Source: Cryobacterium sp. M96 (GTDB taxonomy: Bacteria > Actinomycetota > Actinomycetes > Actinomycetales > Microbacteriaceae). From it: a stretch of 64,000 nt of DNA. The DNA lies in contig NZ_PJJS01000041.1 in the NCBI RefSeq assembly GCF_002929845.1, forward strand, positions 1-64,000, read 5' to 3'. Positions 46,327-55,790 of this stretch are shown here, piece after piece; within the stretch, counting starts at the first letter, position 1; the number at the start of each line of letters is the position of its first letter. A model generated the notes under the pieces. The model did not search any database. It saw only the letters and a list, made by a program, of their open reading frames with translations, and was not told the origin of the DNA. A program made the position numbers and the translations under genes.

Positions 46327-47261
46327 GCGACCCTGCCATCTACGCTGCGGGCGCCGTCTGCTGGCGCCTGATCGACGGCAAGATCCACGTTCTCCTGATC
46401 CATCGCACCGTGTACGGCGACGTGACCATTCCCAAAGGGAAGGTCGACCCAGGCGAGACCCTGCCGCAGACGGCCGTGCGCGAGATCGGGGAGGAGACCG
46501 GCCTGGCCGTGGCCCTCGGCGTGCCACTGGGCATCTCCGCCTACTCGCTGCTCAACGGCCGCGAGAAGATCGTTCACTACTGGGCCGCAGAGATCACGCC
46601 CGCGGCCATCCAGCACTCGACCTTCGTGCCCAACGGCGAGGTCGCGGCGATCGAGTGGGTCACCATCAAGAAGGCCCGCACCTACCTCAGTTACACGCCC
46701 GACGTGGAGATCATCGACGCATTCGCCAAGCTCGTCGACACCGGTGTCACCCGCACCTTCGCCCTGATCGCGCTCCGCCACGGCAAGACCGTGCAGCCCG
46801 GCAACTGGGACGGCCCCGACTGCAGCCGGCCGCTGACCGAGCGCGGCGTCAAGCAGGCCGCCGCCATTGTGCCCACGATCACCGCCTGGCAGCCCCTGCG
46901 GATCGTGTCGAGCACGGCGACCCGCTGCGTGACCACCGTGGCCCCGCTCGCGGCGGCCACCGGCATCCAGATCAAGCGCACCGAACGCTACAGCCAGGAC
47001 GCGTTCGAGCAGGGCCTGGCGGATGTCCGTTCCGGCATCGGCAAGCGGGTGCGGTCGCGAAAGACTGCTGTGATCTGTAGCCACGGGCCGGTTCTCCCCG
47101 AGATCCTGCACGAGATCGCCCTGGCCACCGGCACCACCCACGGTGCGTACATCTCCGACGCGGCGGCCCTCGAAACCGGGTCGTTCTCGGTGGTGCACCT
47201 CTCCGCCGACAATCCGAGCGCGGGAATCGTCGCGATCGAAACACACTCGCCTGCCCTCTGA
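46323..47261 (+). CDS. Nudix hydrolase fused to histidine phosphatase (MutT1-like)
   Basis: 312 residues. The N-terminal Nudix box (GKVDPGETL...REIGEETGL) is at 39-61. From about residue 150 a histidine-phosphatase-like domain follows, with LRHGKT and a later SHG. Mycobacterial MutT1 has this same two-domain plan and removes 8-oxo-(d)GTP or dinucleoside polyphosphates. It overlaps ppk by 4 nt (ATGA). Activity of the second domain is inferred. Confidence 0.87.
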   Translation: MSDPAIYAAGAVCWRLIDGKIHVLLIHRTVYGDVTIPKGKVDPGETLPQTAVREIGEETGLAVALGVPLGISAYSLLNGREKIVHYWAAEITPAAIQHSTFVPNGEVAAIEWVTIKKARTYLSYTPDVEIIDAFAKLVDTGVTRTFALIALRHGKTVQPGNWDGPDCSRPLTERGVKQAAAIVPTITAWQPLRIVSSTATRCVTTVAPLAAATGIQIKRTERYSQDAFEQGLADVRSGIGKRVRSRKTAVICSHGPVLPEILHEIALATGTTHGAYISDAAALETGSFSVVHLSADNPSAGIVAIETHSPAL

Positions 47262-47311
47262 CCACGGTATTCGGTGAATGCCCCGCTGCTTCTTTCGGCC
47301 TGCCCCGCCGC

Positions 47312-47356
47312 GTTCACCTTCCGTTAACCTTTTCGCAGGGGTGTCGTTAACCAGGC
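47312..47356 (+). promoter_or_regulatory. PHO-box-like repeats upstream of pstS
   Basis: Two adjacent 11-nt units, GTTCACCTTCC (47312-47322) and GTTAACCTTTT (47323-47333), match the actinobacterial PHO-box consensus. A third GTTAACC lies at 47346-47352. They should bind phosphorylated RegX3/PhoP and activate pstSCAB under phosphate limitation. Confidence 0.7.
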
Positions 47357-47437
47357 GGAATATGGTCACGGTGAGGCCAGCACCGGCCTCGAACCTGCAG
47401 TCACTTGTTATGAAGTCAACCCTCGAAAGGGATATCT

Positions 47438-48526
47438 GTGAATTTCATGCGTTTTGGCCGACCCGCGGTCATCGCCGTCGTCGCCGCACTGGCACTGTCT
47501 TCCTGCGCCGCGAACGAGGGCGCTGCACCGGGGTCCGACTCCGCCAGCGCCCTCACCGGCACGATCAACGCCGGTGGCGCGTCCTCCCAGGGCTCAGCCC
47601 AGGAAGCCTGGATCTCAGCGTTCCAGACCGCAAACCCGGACGTCACCATCAACTACGACCCGTCCGGTTCCGGCGCAGGTCGGGAGGCGTTCATCGCCGG
47701 TGGCTCCGACTTCGCAGGCTCCGACTCCTACCTGAGCGACGACGAGCTCGCCGGCACCTTCGGTTCTTGCGCAGCGGACACCACCGCGGTCGACCTGCCC
47801 GTCTACATCTCCCCCATCGCCGTGATCTTCAACGTCGATGGGGTCGACGACCTCAACGTCGACGCCGACACGCTGGCCAAGATCTTCTCCGGCGCCATCA
47901 CCACCTGGAACGATCCGGCCCTGGTCGCACTGAACGAGGGCGTCTCGCTCCCGTCGACCGCGATCACCGCCGTGCACCGCTCGGATGACTCGGGCACCAC
48001 GAAGAACTTTGCGGACTACCTCGGCCAGAACGCCCCGGACGTGTGGACCGAGAAGGCTTCCGACACCTTCCCGTTCCAGACCGGTGAGGGTGCGCAGGGC
48101 ACCTCGGGCGTCGTCGACGCCGTCACCAACGGCGTGGGCACGATCGGCTACGCCGACGCGTCGCGCGCCGGAGACCTCGGGGTCGCCAAGCTCAAGGTCG
48201 GCGACGAGTTCGTCGCGTACAGCGCCGAAGCCGCCGCCGCCGTCGTCGACGGTTCTCCTCTCGTCGAGGGCCGCGAAGCCAACGACCTCGCGTTCGACCT
48301 CAACCGCATGACCGACAACCCGGCCGAGTACCCGCTGGTCCTGGTCAGCTACGCGATCGTTTGCACCGAGTACGCCGACCCCGCCCAGGCTGAGCTCGTC
48401 AAGGCCTACGTCGGCTACATGGCCAGCGCCGAGGGCCAGGCCGAAGCGGTAGCATCCGCCGGCGCGGCATCGATGACGACCGAACTCCAGGACAAGGTCG
48501 CAGCGGTTCTCGAGACCATCAAGTAG
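47438..48526 (+). CDS. pstS: Phosphate ABC transporter substrate-binding lipoprotein PstS
   Basis: 362 residues from GTG at 47438 with AAAGGGA 7 nt upstream. Signal peptide with lipobox LSSC (Cys23). The binding-protein domain has the phosphate-binding segments GSGAGREAF and RSDDSGTTKNF. It captures phosphate outside the membrane and feeds PstCAB. A large hairpin between pstS and pstC probably reduces downstream transcript. Confidence 0.96.
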   Translation: MNFMRFGRPAVIAVVAALALSSCAANEGAAPGSDSASALTGTINAGGASSQGSAQEAWISAFQTANPDVTINYDPSGSGAGREAFIAGGSDFAGSDSYLSDDELAGTFGSCAADTTAVDLPVYISPIAVIFNVDGVDDLNVDADTLAKIFSGAITTWNDPALVALNEGVSLPSTAITAVHRSDDSGTTKNFADYLGQNAPDVWTEKASDTFPFQTGEGAQGTSGVVDAVTNGVGTIGYADASRAGDLGVAKLKVGDEFVAYSAEAAAAVVDGSPLVEGREANDLAFDLNRMTDNPAEYPLVLVSYAIVCTEYADPAQAELVKAYVGYMASAEGQAEAVASAGAASMTTELQDKVAAVLETIK

Positions 48527-48548
48527 CTCCTGTTTCGCCGTTCCTCAG

Positions 48549-48595
48549 CTGCCCGATCCGGGACTCGCATGGCTTGCGAGCACCGGGTCGGGCAG
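48549..48595 (+). terminator. Attenuating hairpin between pstS and pstC
   Basis: A 13-bp outer stem (CTGCCCGATCCGG with CCGGGTCGGGCAG, one G-T pair) and a 6-bp inner stem (CTCGCA/TGCGAG), 22 nt after the pstS stop. No T-tract follows, so it probably acts as a partial terminator or RNA-processing/stability block, giving more PstS than permease. Confidence 0.7.
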
Positions 48596-48670
48596 ACTGG
48601 GGTTCGTGGCCTGTGACCTGAACCTCTCTTTCTTAGCTTTTGCCCCAACCCTCCCAGGGAGATACCCGGC

Positions 48671-49615
48671 ATGACGACCGCAGTAGAGCGACCCTCGCTC
48701 AAGGCCAAGGAACGCCCCGGCGACCGCATCTTCGCCACGAGCACGATTGTGGCCGGCAGCCTCATCCTGGCAATTCTCGCCGCCGTAGCGGCCTTTCTGC
48801 TTGTGCAGAGCCTGCCGGCCTTCCTCGCCGACCCGGAGGAGTTCAAGGGCGACACCACCAACTTCTGGTCGTATGTCTGGCCGCTCGCGTTCGGCACACT
48901 CTGGGCGGCGTTCCTCGCGCTGATCATGGCCGTGCCCGTCGCCATCGGCATCGCGCTCTTCATCTCGCACTATGCCCCCCGCAAGCTCGCGCAGGGCCTG
49001 GGCTACCTGATCGACCTTCTCGCCGCCGTGCCCTCCGTCGTCTTCGGGCTGTGGGGCATCGGCGTGCTCGCGCCGCTCGTGCAGCCGTTCTACACGAACC
49101 TGGTCGAGTGGTTCGGCTGGATCCCCCTCTTTGCCGGCCCGGTTTCCGGCACCGGGCGCACGACGCTCACGGTCGCCATCGTGCTGGCTGTCATGGTCTT
49201 GCCGATCATCACGGCGTTGTCCCGGGAGATCTTCCTGCAGACCCCCGTGCTATACGAGGAAGCATCACTGGCCCTCGGCGCAACCCGCTGGGAAATGATC
49301 GCCATGGCCGTGCTGCCCTTCGGCCGTGCCGGGATCATCTCCGCCTCGATGCTCGGCCTCGGCCGGGCCCTGGGTGAAACCATGGCCGTCGCCATGGTGC
49401 TCTCACCGAGCCGGGACGTCATCTTCCAGCTCCTGACCTCGCAGAACCCCACCACAATCGCCGCGAACATCGCCCTCAACTTTCCGGAGGCGCACGGCGT
49501 CGGCGTCAATATTCTGCTCGCGACGGGTCTCATTCTCTTCGTCATCACGCTCGTGGTGAACATGATCGCCCGCGTCATCATCAACCGCCGCAAGGCATTC
49601 TCCGGAGCGAACTGA
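48671..49615 (+). CDS. pstC: Phosphate ABC transporter permease PstC
   Basis: 314 residues with six predicted transmembrane helices and the EAA loop EEASLALGATRWEMI that docks the ATPase. It forms the channel with PstA. It overlaps pstA by 1 nt (TGATG). Part of pstSCAB. Confidence 0.95.
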   Translation: MTTAVERPSLKAKERPGDRIFATSTIVAGSLILAILAAVAAFLLVQSLPAFLADPEEFKGDTTNFWSYVWPLAFGTLWAAFLALIMAVPVAIGIALFISHYAPRKLAQGLGYLIDLLAAVPSVVFGLWGIGVLAPLVQPFYTNLVEWFGWIPLFAGPVSGTGRTTLTVAIVLAVMVLPIITALSREIFLQTPVLYEEASLALGATRWEMIAMAVLPFGRAGIISASMLGLGRALGETMAVAMVLSPSRDVIFQLLTSQNPTTIAANIALNFPEAHGVGVNILLATGLILFVITLVVNMIARVIINRRKAFSGAN

Positions 49616-50715
49616 TGAGCCTGACGACCACGACCTCGAACACGGCCGCGCCCCTGACGAACTCCCTCACCGCGGGCAAGCTTCCTCGGCACACCTCTCT
49701 GGCCGTGCTCCTGGCCAGCTGGCTGGTCACAGGCGCGTTCTTCTTCGTGGTGATGCTCTCCGGCGCTGCCGAGGGATTCAACATCGTCGGAACGCTCTTC
49801 TTCGGCACCGTCGTCTACTGCGTCGCCATCTACCTGCTCTCGTACTTCGTCGAGGGCGTGCGCAAGGCCAAGGACCGCCTGGTCACCGCCCTCGTGACCG
49901 TGGCCTTCGCGGTCGCCCTTCTGCCGCTCTTCTCGCTCGTCATAACCACCCTGGTCAACGGACTGCCGGCGTTCCTCACCCCGAGCTTTTTCACCCAATC
50001 CCAGCGCAACGTCGTGGGCGAGGGCGGCGGCGCCTTGCACGCCGTCATCGGCACGCTGCTGATCACCGGTGTGGCCACGCTCATTTCGGTGCCGATCGGC
50101 CTCCTGGCAGCGATCTACCTCACCGAGTACGGCCGAGGTCGGCTGGCTCGGGCGATCACGTTCTTCGTCGACGTCATGACCGGCATCCCGTCGATCGTCG
50201 CGGGACTCTTCGCGTTCGCCCTGTTCTCTCTTCTGTTCGACGACCCCGGCATCCGCTTCGGATTCGGCGGCGCCATCGCCCTCACAGTGTTGATGATCCC
50301 CGTCGTCGTTCGTTCGAGCGAGGAAATGCTCAAGCTTGTTCCCAACGAGCTTCGCGAGGCGGCGTACGCGCTCGGTGTGCCGAAATGGCTGACCATCGTC
50401 AAGGTCGTGCTGCCGACATCCCTCGCCGGGATCGTGACCGGGATCATGATCTCGATCTCCCGCGTGATCGGTGAGACGGCGCCGCTGCTGATCATCTCCG
50501 GGTTCACGGCCAGCATGAACTACGACCTGTTCAACGAGCGCATGATGACCCTGCCCGTGTTCGTCTACACCCAGTACGCCAACCAGGGCGCAGACACCCA
50601 GTCCTACCTCGACCGTGCCTGGGCCGGCGCCCTGACGCTCATCTTGATCGTGATGCTATTGAACCTGGGCGCGCGCGTCATCGCCAAAATCTTCTCCCCC
50701 AAGCTCGGCCGCTAG
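49615..50715 (+). CDS. pstA: Phosphate ABC transporter permease PstA
   Basis: 366 residues, longer than E. coli PstA because of an extra N-terminal part with two hydrophobic segments (about 25-48 and 58-80), a layout common in actinobacteria. The core has six helices and the EAA loop [19 protein letters not shown]. It pairs with PstC and PstB. Confidence 0.94.
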   Translation: MSLTTTTSNTAAPLTNSLTAGKLPRHTSLAVLLASWLVTGAFFFVVMLSGAAEGFNIVGTLFFGTVVYCVAIYLLSYFVEGVRKAKDRLVTALVTVAFAVALLPLFSLVITTLVNGLPAFLTPSFFTQSQRNVVGEGGGALHAVIGTLLITGVATLISVPIGLLAAIYLTEYGRGRLARAITFFVDVMTGIPSIVAGLFAFALFSLLFDDPGIRFGFGGAIALTVLMIPVVVRSSEEMLKLVPNELREAAYALGVPKWLTIVKVVLPTSLAGIVTGIMISISRVIGETAPLLIISGFTASMNYDLFNERMMTLPVFVYTQYANQGADTQSYLDRAWAGALTLILIVMLLNLGARVIAKIFSPKLGR

Positions 50716-50756
50716 GCTCCACCTCCCGGCCTCGGCCGTCTGATCCAAAGGAATGC

Positions 50757-51536
50757 ATGTCCAAGCGCATTGAAGTCAACGACCTCAACGTCTACTACAG
50801 CAAGTTTCTGGCTGTCGAAGACGTGTCGTTGGTGATCGAGCCTCGAACCGTGACGGCCCTGATCGGGCCCAGCGGATGCGGCAAGTCCACGTTCCTGCGC
50901 ACGCTGAACCGCATGCACGAGGTCATCCCCGGGGCGTACGTCACGGGCGATGTACTCATCGACGGCAACAACCTCTATGGTCAGGGAGTCGACCCGGTGC
51001 TCGTGCGGCGCCAGGTGGGCATGGTGTTCCAGCGCCCGAACCCGTTCCCGACCATGTCGATCGGCGACAACGTACTGGCCGGCGTGAAGCTCAACAACCG
51101 CCGGATGGCCAAGTCCGACGCCGACGACCTGATCGAGAAGTCGCTGCAGGGCGCGAACCTCTGGAAAGAGGTCAAGGATCGCCTCGACAAGCCCGGCTCG
51201 AGCCTCTCCGGAGGCCAACAACAGCGCCTCTGCATCGCACGCGCGATCGCGGTGCACCCCGACGTCATCCTTATGGACGAGCCGTGCTCGGCCCTCGACC
51301 CGATCTCGACGCTGGCGATCGAGGACCTGATCGAGGAGATGAAGGCCGACTACACGATTGTGATCGTCACTCACAACATGCAGCAGGCATCCCGGGTCTC
51401 CGACCGCACCGGATTCTTCAACATCGCCGGCACCGGCAAGCCCGGCAAGCTGATCGAGTACGACGACACGACCACGATCTTCTCCAACCCGAGCGAGCAG
51501 GCCACCGAGGACTACGTCTCCGGCCGCTTCGGCTAA
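50757..51536 (+). CDS. pstB: Phosphate ABC transporter ATP-binding protein PstB
   Basis: 259 residues. Walker [10 protein letters not shown], signature [14 protein letters not shown], Walker [14 protein letters not shown] and H-loop VTHNMQQA; highly canonical PstB. AAGGA lies before the ATG. It powers PstCA and ends 60 nt before a 17-bp palindrome shared with the convergent pabC. Confidence 0.97.
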   Translation: MSKRIEVNDLNVYYSKFLAVEDVSLVIEPRTVTALIGPSGCGKSTFLRTLNRMHEVIPGAYVTGDVLIDGNNLYGQGVDPVLVRRQVGMVFQRPNPFPTMSIGDNVLAGVKLNNRRMAKSDADDLIEKSLQGANLWKEVKDRLDKPGSSLSGGQQQRLCIARAIAVHPDVILMDEPCSALDPISTLAIEDLIEEMKADYTIVIVTHNMQQASRVSDRTGFFNIAGTGKPGKLIEYDDTTTIFSNPSEQATEDYVSGRFG

Positions 51537-51596
51537 GCCCGGTTCCGTGCCTGGCGCGCGGACAGCACTGCGCCCTCGCTCCGCGCCCCGAACGAA

Positions 51597-51669
51597 TTCG
51601 ACGGAGATTCTGCCCTGAACGCGCCGATTACGCGTGAAACGGCACGATTAGAGCAGAATCTCCGTCGAA
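51597..51669. repeat. Perfect 17-bp inverted repeat in a convergent intergenic region
   Basis: Arms 51597-51613 (TTCGACGGAGATTCTGC) and 51653-51669 are exact inverted copies around a 39-nt spacer. The spacer contains CCGATT and GATTA, also seen in the spacer of the palindrome at 31253-31310. It sits between pstB and pabC 3' ends. Termination is possible, but the long spacer and absence of a T-tract are atypical. Confidence 0.8.
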
Positions 51670-51713
51670 CTGGTTAGCAAGCCGGCTGCGGGGCGACGCG
51701 CTGCGGTGGGGCG

Positions 51714-52616
51714 TCAGACGGTGCGGGCGAGCAGGGCGGCGTTGAGGGTGCGGGTGCGCTCGGAGTCGACGGGCATTGGTCTGCCATCGAGTTCGGTCAC
51801 GTGCACGGCCAGGCGCAGGCTGGAGAGCAGCCACACGGCATCCGCCGACCGTAGCTCGTCGACGCTCATGTCGCGGTATTCCGTGCGCTCCCCTGCCGCC
51901 CGAAGGTGCTCGAACGCGCTCTGTTGGGTGGTGCCGTGCAGGATTGCTCCGCTCGGCAGGGGAGAGACGTAGACATCGCCCCTGCAGAGCATCACGGTCG
52001 AGGTGGGCCCCTCGAGCACGAAGCCGTCGTGGGTGAGGAAGATCGCGTCGTCGGCGCCGCGGCGGCGGGCCTCCCTGAGGGCGGCCATGTTGACCGCATA
52101 GCTGAGCGTCTTCGCGCCCATAAGGAGCCAGGGCGCCTGCTCTGCGACGCCGTGCGGGTAGCCGCGGTCCAGGGTGACCGCCCGGATGCCGTCCTCGCGG
52201 ACGACGGCGAAGTCGGGCGCGGGGGTCGCGTGAAGCCAGGCCGTGGGTGCCGGGCCGGAGTCGACGCCGCGGCTGTAGACGAGTTTGAGCACAACTTCGC
52301 CCTCGTGCGGGACGCGGTCGACCACGTGCGCGATCGCGGCCAGCCACTGAGCCGTGTTCGGCTCGGGCAGCTCACAGGTCGCGGCCGAGGTGCCCAGCCG
52401 GGCAAGGTGTGGGCCGACCGCCTGAGGGTGGCCGCCGACCACGCCAAGTGTCTCGAAGACGCCGTCGCCCCGCTGGGCGCTCAACTCCCCCACCCGCAAC
52501 GCCGGGGCATCCGAGTCCACCTCGTGGAACGTGTCGTCGAATTCCGTCTGCGGCGCGCCGGCGGGAACCGGGTCGAGGAGCAGGGTGAAGGGCAGCGTCG
52601 TTCGCCGAACAGTCAT
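51714..52616 (-). CDS. pabC: Aminodeoxychorismate lyase (class IV PLP aminotransferase)
   Basis: 300 residues, fold-type IV PLP enzyme. The PLP lysine is Lys169 in MGAKTLSYA; LEGPTSTVML and GTTQQSAFEHL are typical of 4-amino-4-deoxychorismate lyases, which release 4-aminobenzoate for folate. Branched-chain or D-amino-acid transaminases share the fold, so the function is likely but not certain. Confidence 0.85.
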   Translation of the reverse strand: MTVRRTTLPFTLLLDPVPAGAPQTEFDDTFHEVDSDAPALRVGELSAQRGDGVFETLGVVGGHPQAVGPHLARLGTSAATCELPEPNTAQWLAAIAHVVDRVPHEGEVVLKLVYSRGVDSGPAPTAWLHATPAPDFAVVREDGIRAVTLDRGYPHGVAEQAPWLLMGAKTLSYAVNMAALREARRRGADDAIFLTHDGFVLEGPTSTVMLCRGDVYVSPLPSGAILHGTTQQSAFEHLRAAGERTEYRDMSVDELRSADAVWLLSSLRLAVHVTELDGRPMPVDSERTRTLNAALLARTV

Positions 52617-52685
52617 TTGACGAGCATAGAGGATCGGGTCAGGAGCAGGTCAGGATCAGGTCGGGATCGACTCAGATCAAGCAGC

Positions 52686-53534
52686 TCAGGAGCTCTGGAT
52701 GGCGAGGATCGGGTCGCTGGTGGGCTGCTCCGAGCCGCCCTTAGGCTCGACCGTGACGCCGATCGTGTCGCCGGCGGTGAGGCTGCCGTCGAGCACGCGC
52801 CAGACGGTGCCGGTGCCGGTGCCGGACGAGTCGAAGATTCCGGCGGGAACCGGGCCGGAGCCGCCGATGTACCAGAGCTGGTAGTCCCGGTCGGACGGCA
52901 AGTCCGGCAGGTCGTCGACCAGGAGCGCTGAGAGTCCGCTCTCTTCGGACCAGACCAGGGTGGCTTCCTGACCGTCGGCGGTGGTCGCCGACGCGCGCTG
53001 GATGTCAGCGGCCGCCGTGATTTGCACGAGACCGGCCGCCTGGTCCTGTTCGAATTGGTCGGACTCCAGAGACTGGCCGACGAAGGTGCCGCCCGCGAAG
53101 AGGGCGACGGCCGCGGCGGCCGCCGCGAGAACGCCGACGGGCCGCTGGAACCAGCGCAGGCGGGCGCGCTCGGAGGCGCTGCCCGCTGCAGTGGCGCCTC
53201 GGATCGGAGCGGGATCGACGCGCGGCGCGGGGGTGGCCGGTGCCGTCTGATCGGCCGGCAGGGGCGCGAGCTGCGGCGTGGCGGCAAGTTTGGCCATCAG
53301 GGAGGCCCTGAGTCCGGCCGAGGGCTGCACGGGGGTGGCGGCAAGGCCCAGCGCCACCGCGGTGTCACTCAGCTCGGCCGCCTCGATGCGGGCCGGCTCG
53401 GACGCCTTGAGGTGCTCCTCATAGACGGCGGCCTCTTCCGCGCCCAGGGCGTGGAGGGCGTAGGCGCCGGCGAGCTCGCCCGGGTTCTGCCCTGCGGCGT
53501 TGCGGGTTTCGTCATTCCAGGTGTTGTCGCTCAT
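52686..53534 (-). CDS. rskA: Anti-sigma-K factor RskA
   Basis: 282 residues. A cytoplasmic anti-sigma domain (GAYALHALGAEEAAVYEEHL...), one transmembrane helix (about 131-153) and an extracytoplasmic RskA domain (AAADIQRASATTADGQEATLVWSEESGLSALLVDDLPDLP). It holds SigK inactive until regulated proteolysis. It overlaps sigK by 4 nt. Confidence 0.92.
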   Translation of the reverse strand: MSDNTWNDETRNAAGQNPGELAGAYALHALGAEEAAVYEEHLKASEPARIEAAELSDTAVALGLAATPVQPSAGLRASLMAKLAATPQLAPLPADQTAPATPAPRVDPAPIRGATAAGSASERARLRWFQRPVGVLAAAAAAVALFAGGTFVGQSLESDQFEQDQAAGLVQITAAADIQRASATTADGQEATLVWSEESGLSALLVDDLPDLPSDRDYQLWYIGGSGPVPAGIFDSSGTGTGTVWRVLDGSLTAGDTIGVTVEPKGGSEQPTSDPILAIQSS

Positions 53535-54115
53535 GACGCCACTCCCAACTCGTCGCGCAGGCGGATCATGCCGTCGCGCAGCCTCGTTTTCACAGTTCCG
53601 AGAGGGATCTGCAACCGCTCGGCGACTTCACTCTGGCTGAGGCCGCCGTAGTAGGCGAGGCTGATCGCCTGGCGCTGCAGTTCCGTCAATCTGGACATCG
53701 CCTTTTCCACTCTTTCGTGCTCGATTCGTACTCCGACCGTTTCGGACACCTCGTCGTAGGCAACCGCAAGATCACGGATGCCGATTTTAATATCCCGGTC
53801 GCGGCTGGCCTGCGACGACCGAATCCGGTCGATCGCCCGGCGGTGCGCCATGGTCAGGATCCAGGTCGCCGCCCCGCCGCGCTGGGCCTCGTACCTCGTC
53901 GCCGTCTGCCAGATCTCCAGGAAGATCTCCTGCGTCACTTCCTCCGACTGCGAGGGGTCAACCAGAAGACGTCGAACGAGACCGAGAACACGCGAGGCCA
54001 TCCGGTCATACAGCTCTCCAAATGCTCCTTCGTCTCCCTGCGCCACCCGGCCCAGCAATTCCTCATGGGAGACAGGAACAGTCCCCTCCCGGTTGACGTT
54101 GAATTCAGCACTCAT
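53531..54115 (-). CDS. sigK: ECF RNA polymerase sigma factor SigK
   Basis: 194 residues from ATG at 54115. Sigma region 2 (FGELYDRMASRVLGLVRRLL, EEVTQEIFLEIWQ) and region 4 (LTELQRQAISLAYYGGLSQSEVAERLQIPLGTVKTRLRDGM). With the adjoining rskA it forms a classical sigma/anti-sigma pair; in mycobacteria SigK controls oxidoreductase and secreted antigen genes, but the targets here are unknown. The frame is open farther upstream without a supported start. Confidence 0.92.
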   Translation of the reverse strand: MSAEFNVNREGTVPVSHEELLGRVAQGDEGAFGELYDRMASRVLGLVRRLLVDPSQSEEVTQEIFLEIWQTATRYEAQRGGAATWILTMAHRRAIDRIRSSQASRDRDIKIGIRDLAVAYDEVSETVGVRIEHERVEKAMSRLTELQRQAISLAYYGGLSQSEVAERLQIPLGTVKTRLRDGMIRLRDELGVAS

Positions 54116-54361
54116 GAGAACAAGCATCTCAGGTCTTGTCCACGTCCATGGTTCGGCGCGGAGACCGAATCGGATTGGTGTGTCACACCAGGCAGAGGAG
54201 GAGTGACGGCCGGACCGCAGAACGCCTCTCGGCGCGAGGCCGCTCACAGCGGCGAATATTGGAGCCCGGGGTTACTGCGGCCCGACCAGACTCCAGTGTA
54301 AACGACCCGGATGCGGATCGCGCACCCGGCGGGACGGCTCGCGGCCGATCAGTTAGACAGG

Positions 54362-54991
54362 TCAGTCCAGCGAGTCACTGCGCCAGAGCCGGGCGCAGGA
54401 GCCGAACTCCTGGGCGGTGGTGGAGAACCGGAGGGCACGGGTAGTCAGTTCGGTGGACCGGAGCGGTTCGGTCGTCTCCAGGTCGTCCGCGACGCTGGTG
54501 CAGCCGACGGAGATGACGCGGCAGAACGCCGCCGCGCGGTCGAGTGCCACGGCGAAATCCCCGGTGAAGATCCCCCGCAGGATCTGGTCGGCCAGGACGA
54601 TGATCTCCGCCGTGCCCGTGGGCACCGCGGCCCCGGCAATGACCGGGTCGATCGCCACCGTGACTTCGGTTCCGCGCTGGTAGAGGAACGCCGTGCCCTC
54701 GGGATCCTGGCGGATGAGCAACCGCACCAGGTAGATCCGCCAGAGCGCCCCGGGCAGGCTGCGCGGCGTTGCCCGCGACCAGAGTTCGGCCACCGCGTCG
54801 ACGCCGTTCTCGTCGGTGTAGGTCACGAGCCGCTCGACGATGTCGGGGTCAGGGTCGCTGCGCACGCGGGCCAAAAGCGCGTGCGCGGTTTCATGCGCCA
54901 CCCGGCTGATCAGTGCCGGGTCTTCGCCCCCCTGGAAGGACTCGAATTTGCTGCCGGAGAACTGGGTCGGCTTGTGGAAATTCTCGGCCAT
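54362..54991 (-). CDS. Conserved actinobacterial protein of unknown function
   Basis: 209 residues from ATG at 54991 with AGGAGG 6 nt upstream. Mainly helical (ALISRVAHETAHALLARVRSD..., ALWRIYLVRLLIRQDPEGTAFLY), containing several cysteines near the end (FCRVISVGC, GSCARLW). Homologues are sometimes mislabelled RNA polymerase beta subunit; nothing supports this. HETAH resembles a zinc-metallopeptidase HExxH only superficially (HETAH fits HExxH), so a metal site is possible but unproven. Confidence 0.75.
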   Translation of the reverse strand: MAENFHKPTQFSGSKFESFQGGEDPALISRVAHETAHALLARVRSDPDPDIVERLVTYTDENGVDAVAELWSRATPRSLPGALWRIYLVRLLIRQDPEGTAFLYQRGTEVTVAIDPVIAGAAVPTGTAEIIVLADQILRGIFTGDFAVALDRAAAFCRVISVGCTSVADDLETTEPLRSTELTTRALRFSTTAQEFGSCARLWRSDSLD

Positions 54992-55110
54992 GGCATCCTC
55001 CTGGGCTCGGTTTCGTGTTCGCTGTGGGCACATCCGTCTCGTCTGCAGAAAACCCTCTCCCACGGTACCTAGAAAAACGGATCCGAAATCCCCTGTACAT
55101 TATTAACCGC

Positions 55111-55183
55111 GGGCCTCTAGCTCAGTTGGTAGAGCAAAGGACTTTTAATCCTTGGGTCGTCGGTTCGAGCCCGACGGGGCCCA
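55111..55183 (+). tRNA. tRNA-Lys (TTT)
   Basis: 73-nt cloverleaf: acceptor GGGCCTC/GGGGCCC (one T-G pair), D-arm GCTC/GAGC with AGTTGGTA, anticodon stem AAGGA/TCCTT, loop CTTTTAA (anticodon TTT), T-arm with TTCGAGC. Discriminator A; CCA not encoded. Confidence 0.95.
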
Positions 55184-55352
55184 CTCACAGGATCAGCGTC
55201 GGTGCAGACCCGGGTCTCGCGTGGGCCCAGCATCGACTCCGGACTCCCGGCGAGCACCCAGCGATGATTCGGGCGGCGTTCGGGTAGCTCCTCCATACTT
55301 CTCTGACATGGTGCCGGGACGCCCGATGCCGGCGACCTGAGAAGGAGGCCCC

Positions 55353-55790
55353 GTGGGCAGAGTGAATGAAGAAGTTGAAATCGAGACCGGGATCATCACC
55401 CGGTACCGGCGTCACCCCAACGGACGCGGCCTGGTGTCCCCCAGCGCACGCGTGCACCCCGAGGCGTTCGTATCCCGAACCGCCTACGTGGAGAGCGGCG
55501 CGCGGGTCGGGGCGGAGGCGTGGATCGGCCCCGGCAGTTGGATCGACCAGGACGCGGTCATCGGTTCTCACGTGTTCATCGGCCAGAACGTGCACGTCGG
55601 CGCGGACGCCGTCGTCGGCAGCGCCGCGCGGCTGGGCAGCTATGTGCGGATCGGTCGCGGGGCACGGCTCAGCCCCGGAGCGGTCGTCGAACGCGATCTG
55701 CGGGTTCCGGACAACGCCGTGATCGGCGCGGCCCCGCGCACGCGCCTGTCGCCCGGATCGGCACCCGCCGGTGTCGCCCACGCCGCCTAG
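55353..55790 (+). CDS. Hexapeptide-repeat (left-handed beta-helix) protein
   Basis: 145 residues from GTG with AAGGAGG 6 nt upstream. Residues 28-130 carry about six hexapeptide-type turns (V-HPEAF, GARVGAEAWIGPGSW, DAVIGSHVFIGQNVHVGADAVVG...), like acetyltransferases and carbonic-anhydrase-like proteins. No CoA-binding extension or histidine triad is obvious, so it may be structural or a truncated acetyltransferase. Confidence 0.8.
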   Translation: MGRVNEEVEIETGIITRYRRHPNGRGLVSPSARVHPEAFVSRTAYVESGARVGAEAWIGPGSWIDQDAVIGSHVFIGQNVHVGADAVVGSAARLGSYVRIGRGARLSPGAVVERDLRVPDNAVIGAAPRTRLSPGSAPAGVAHAA

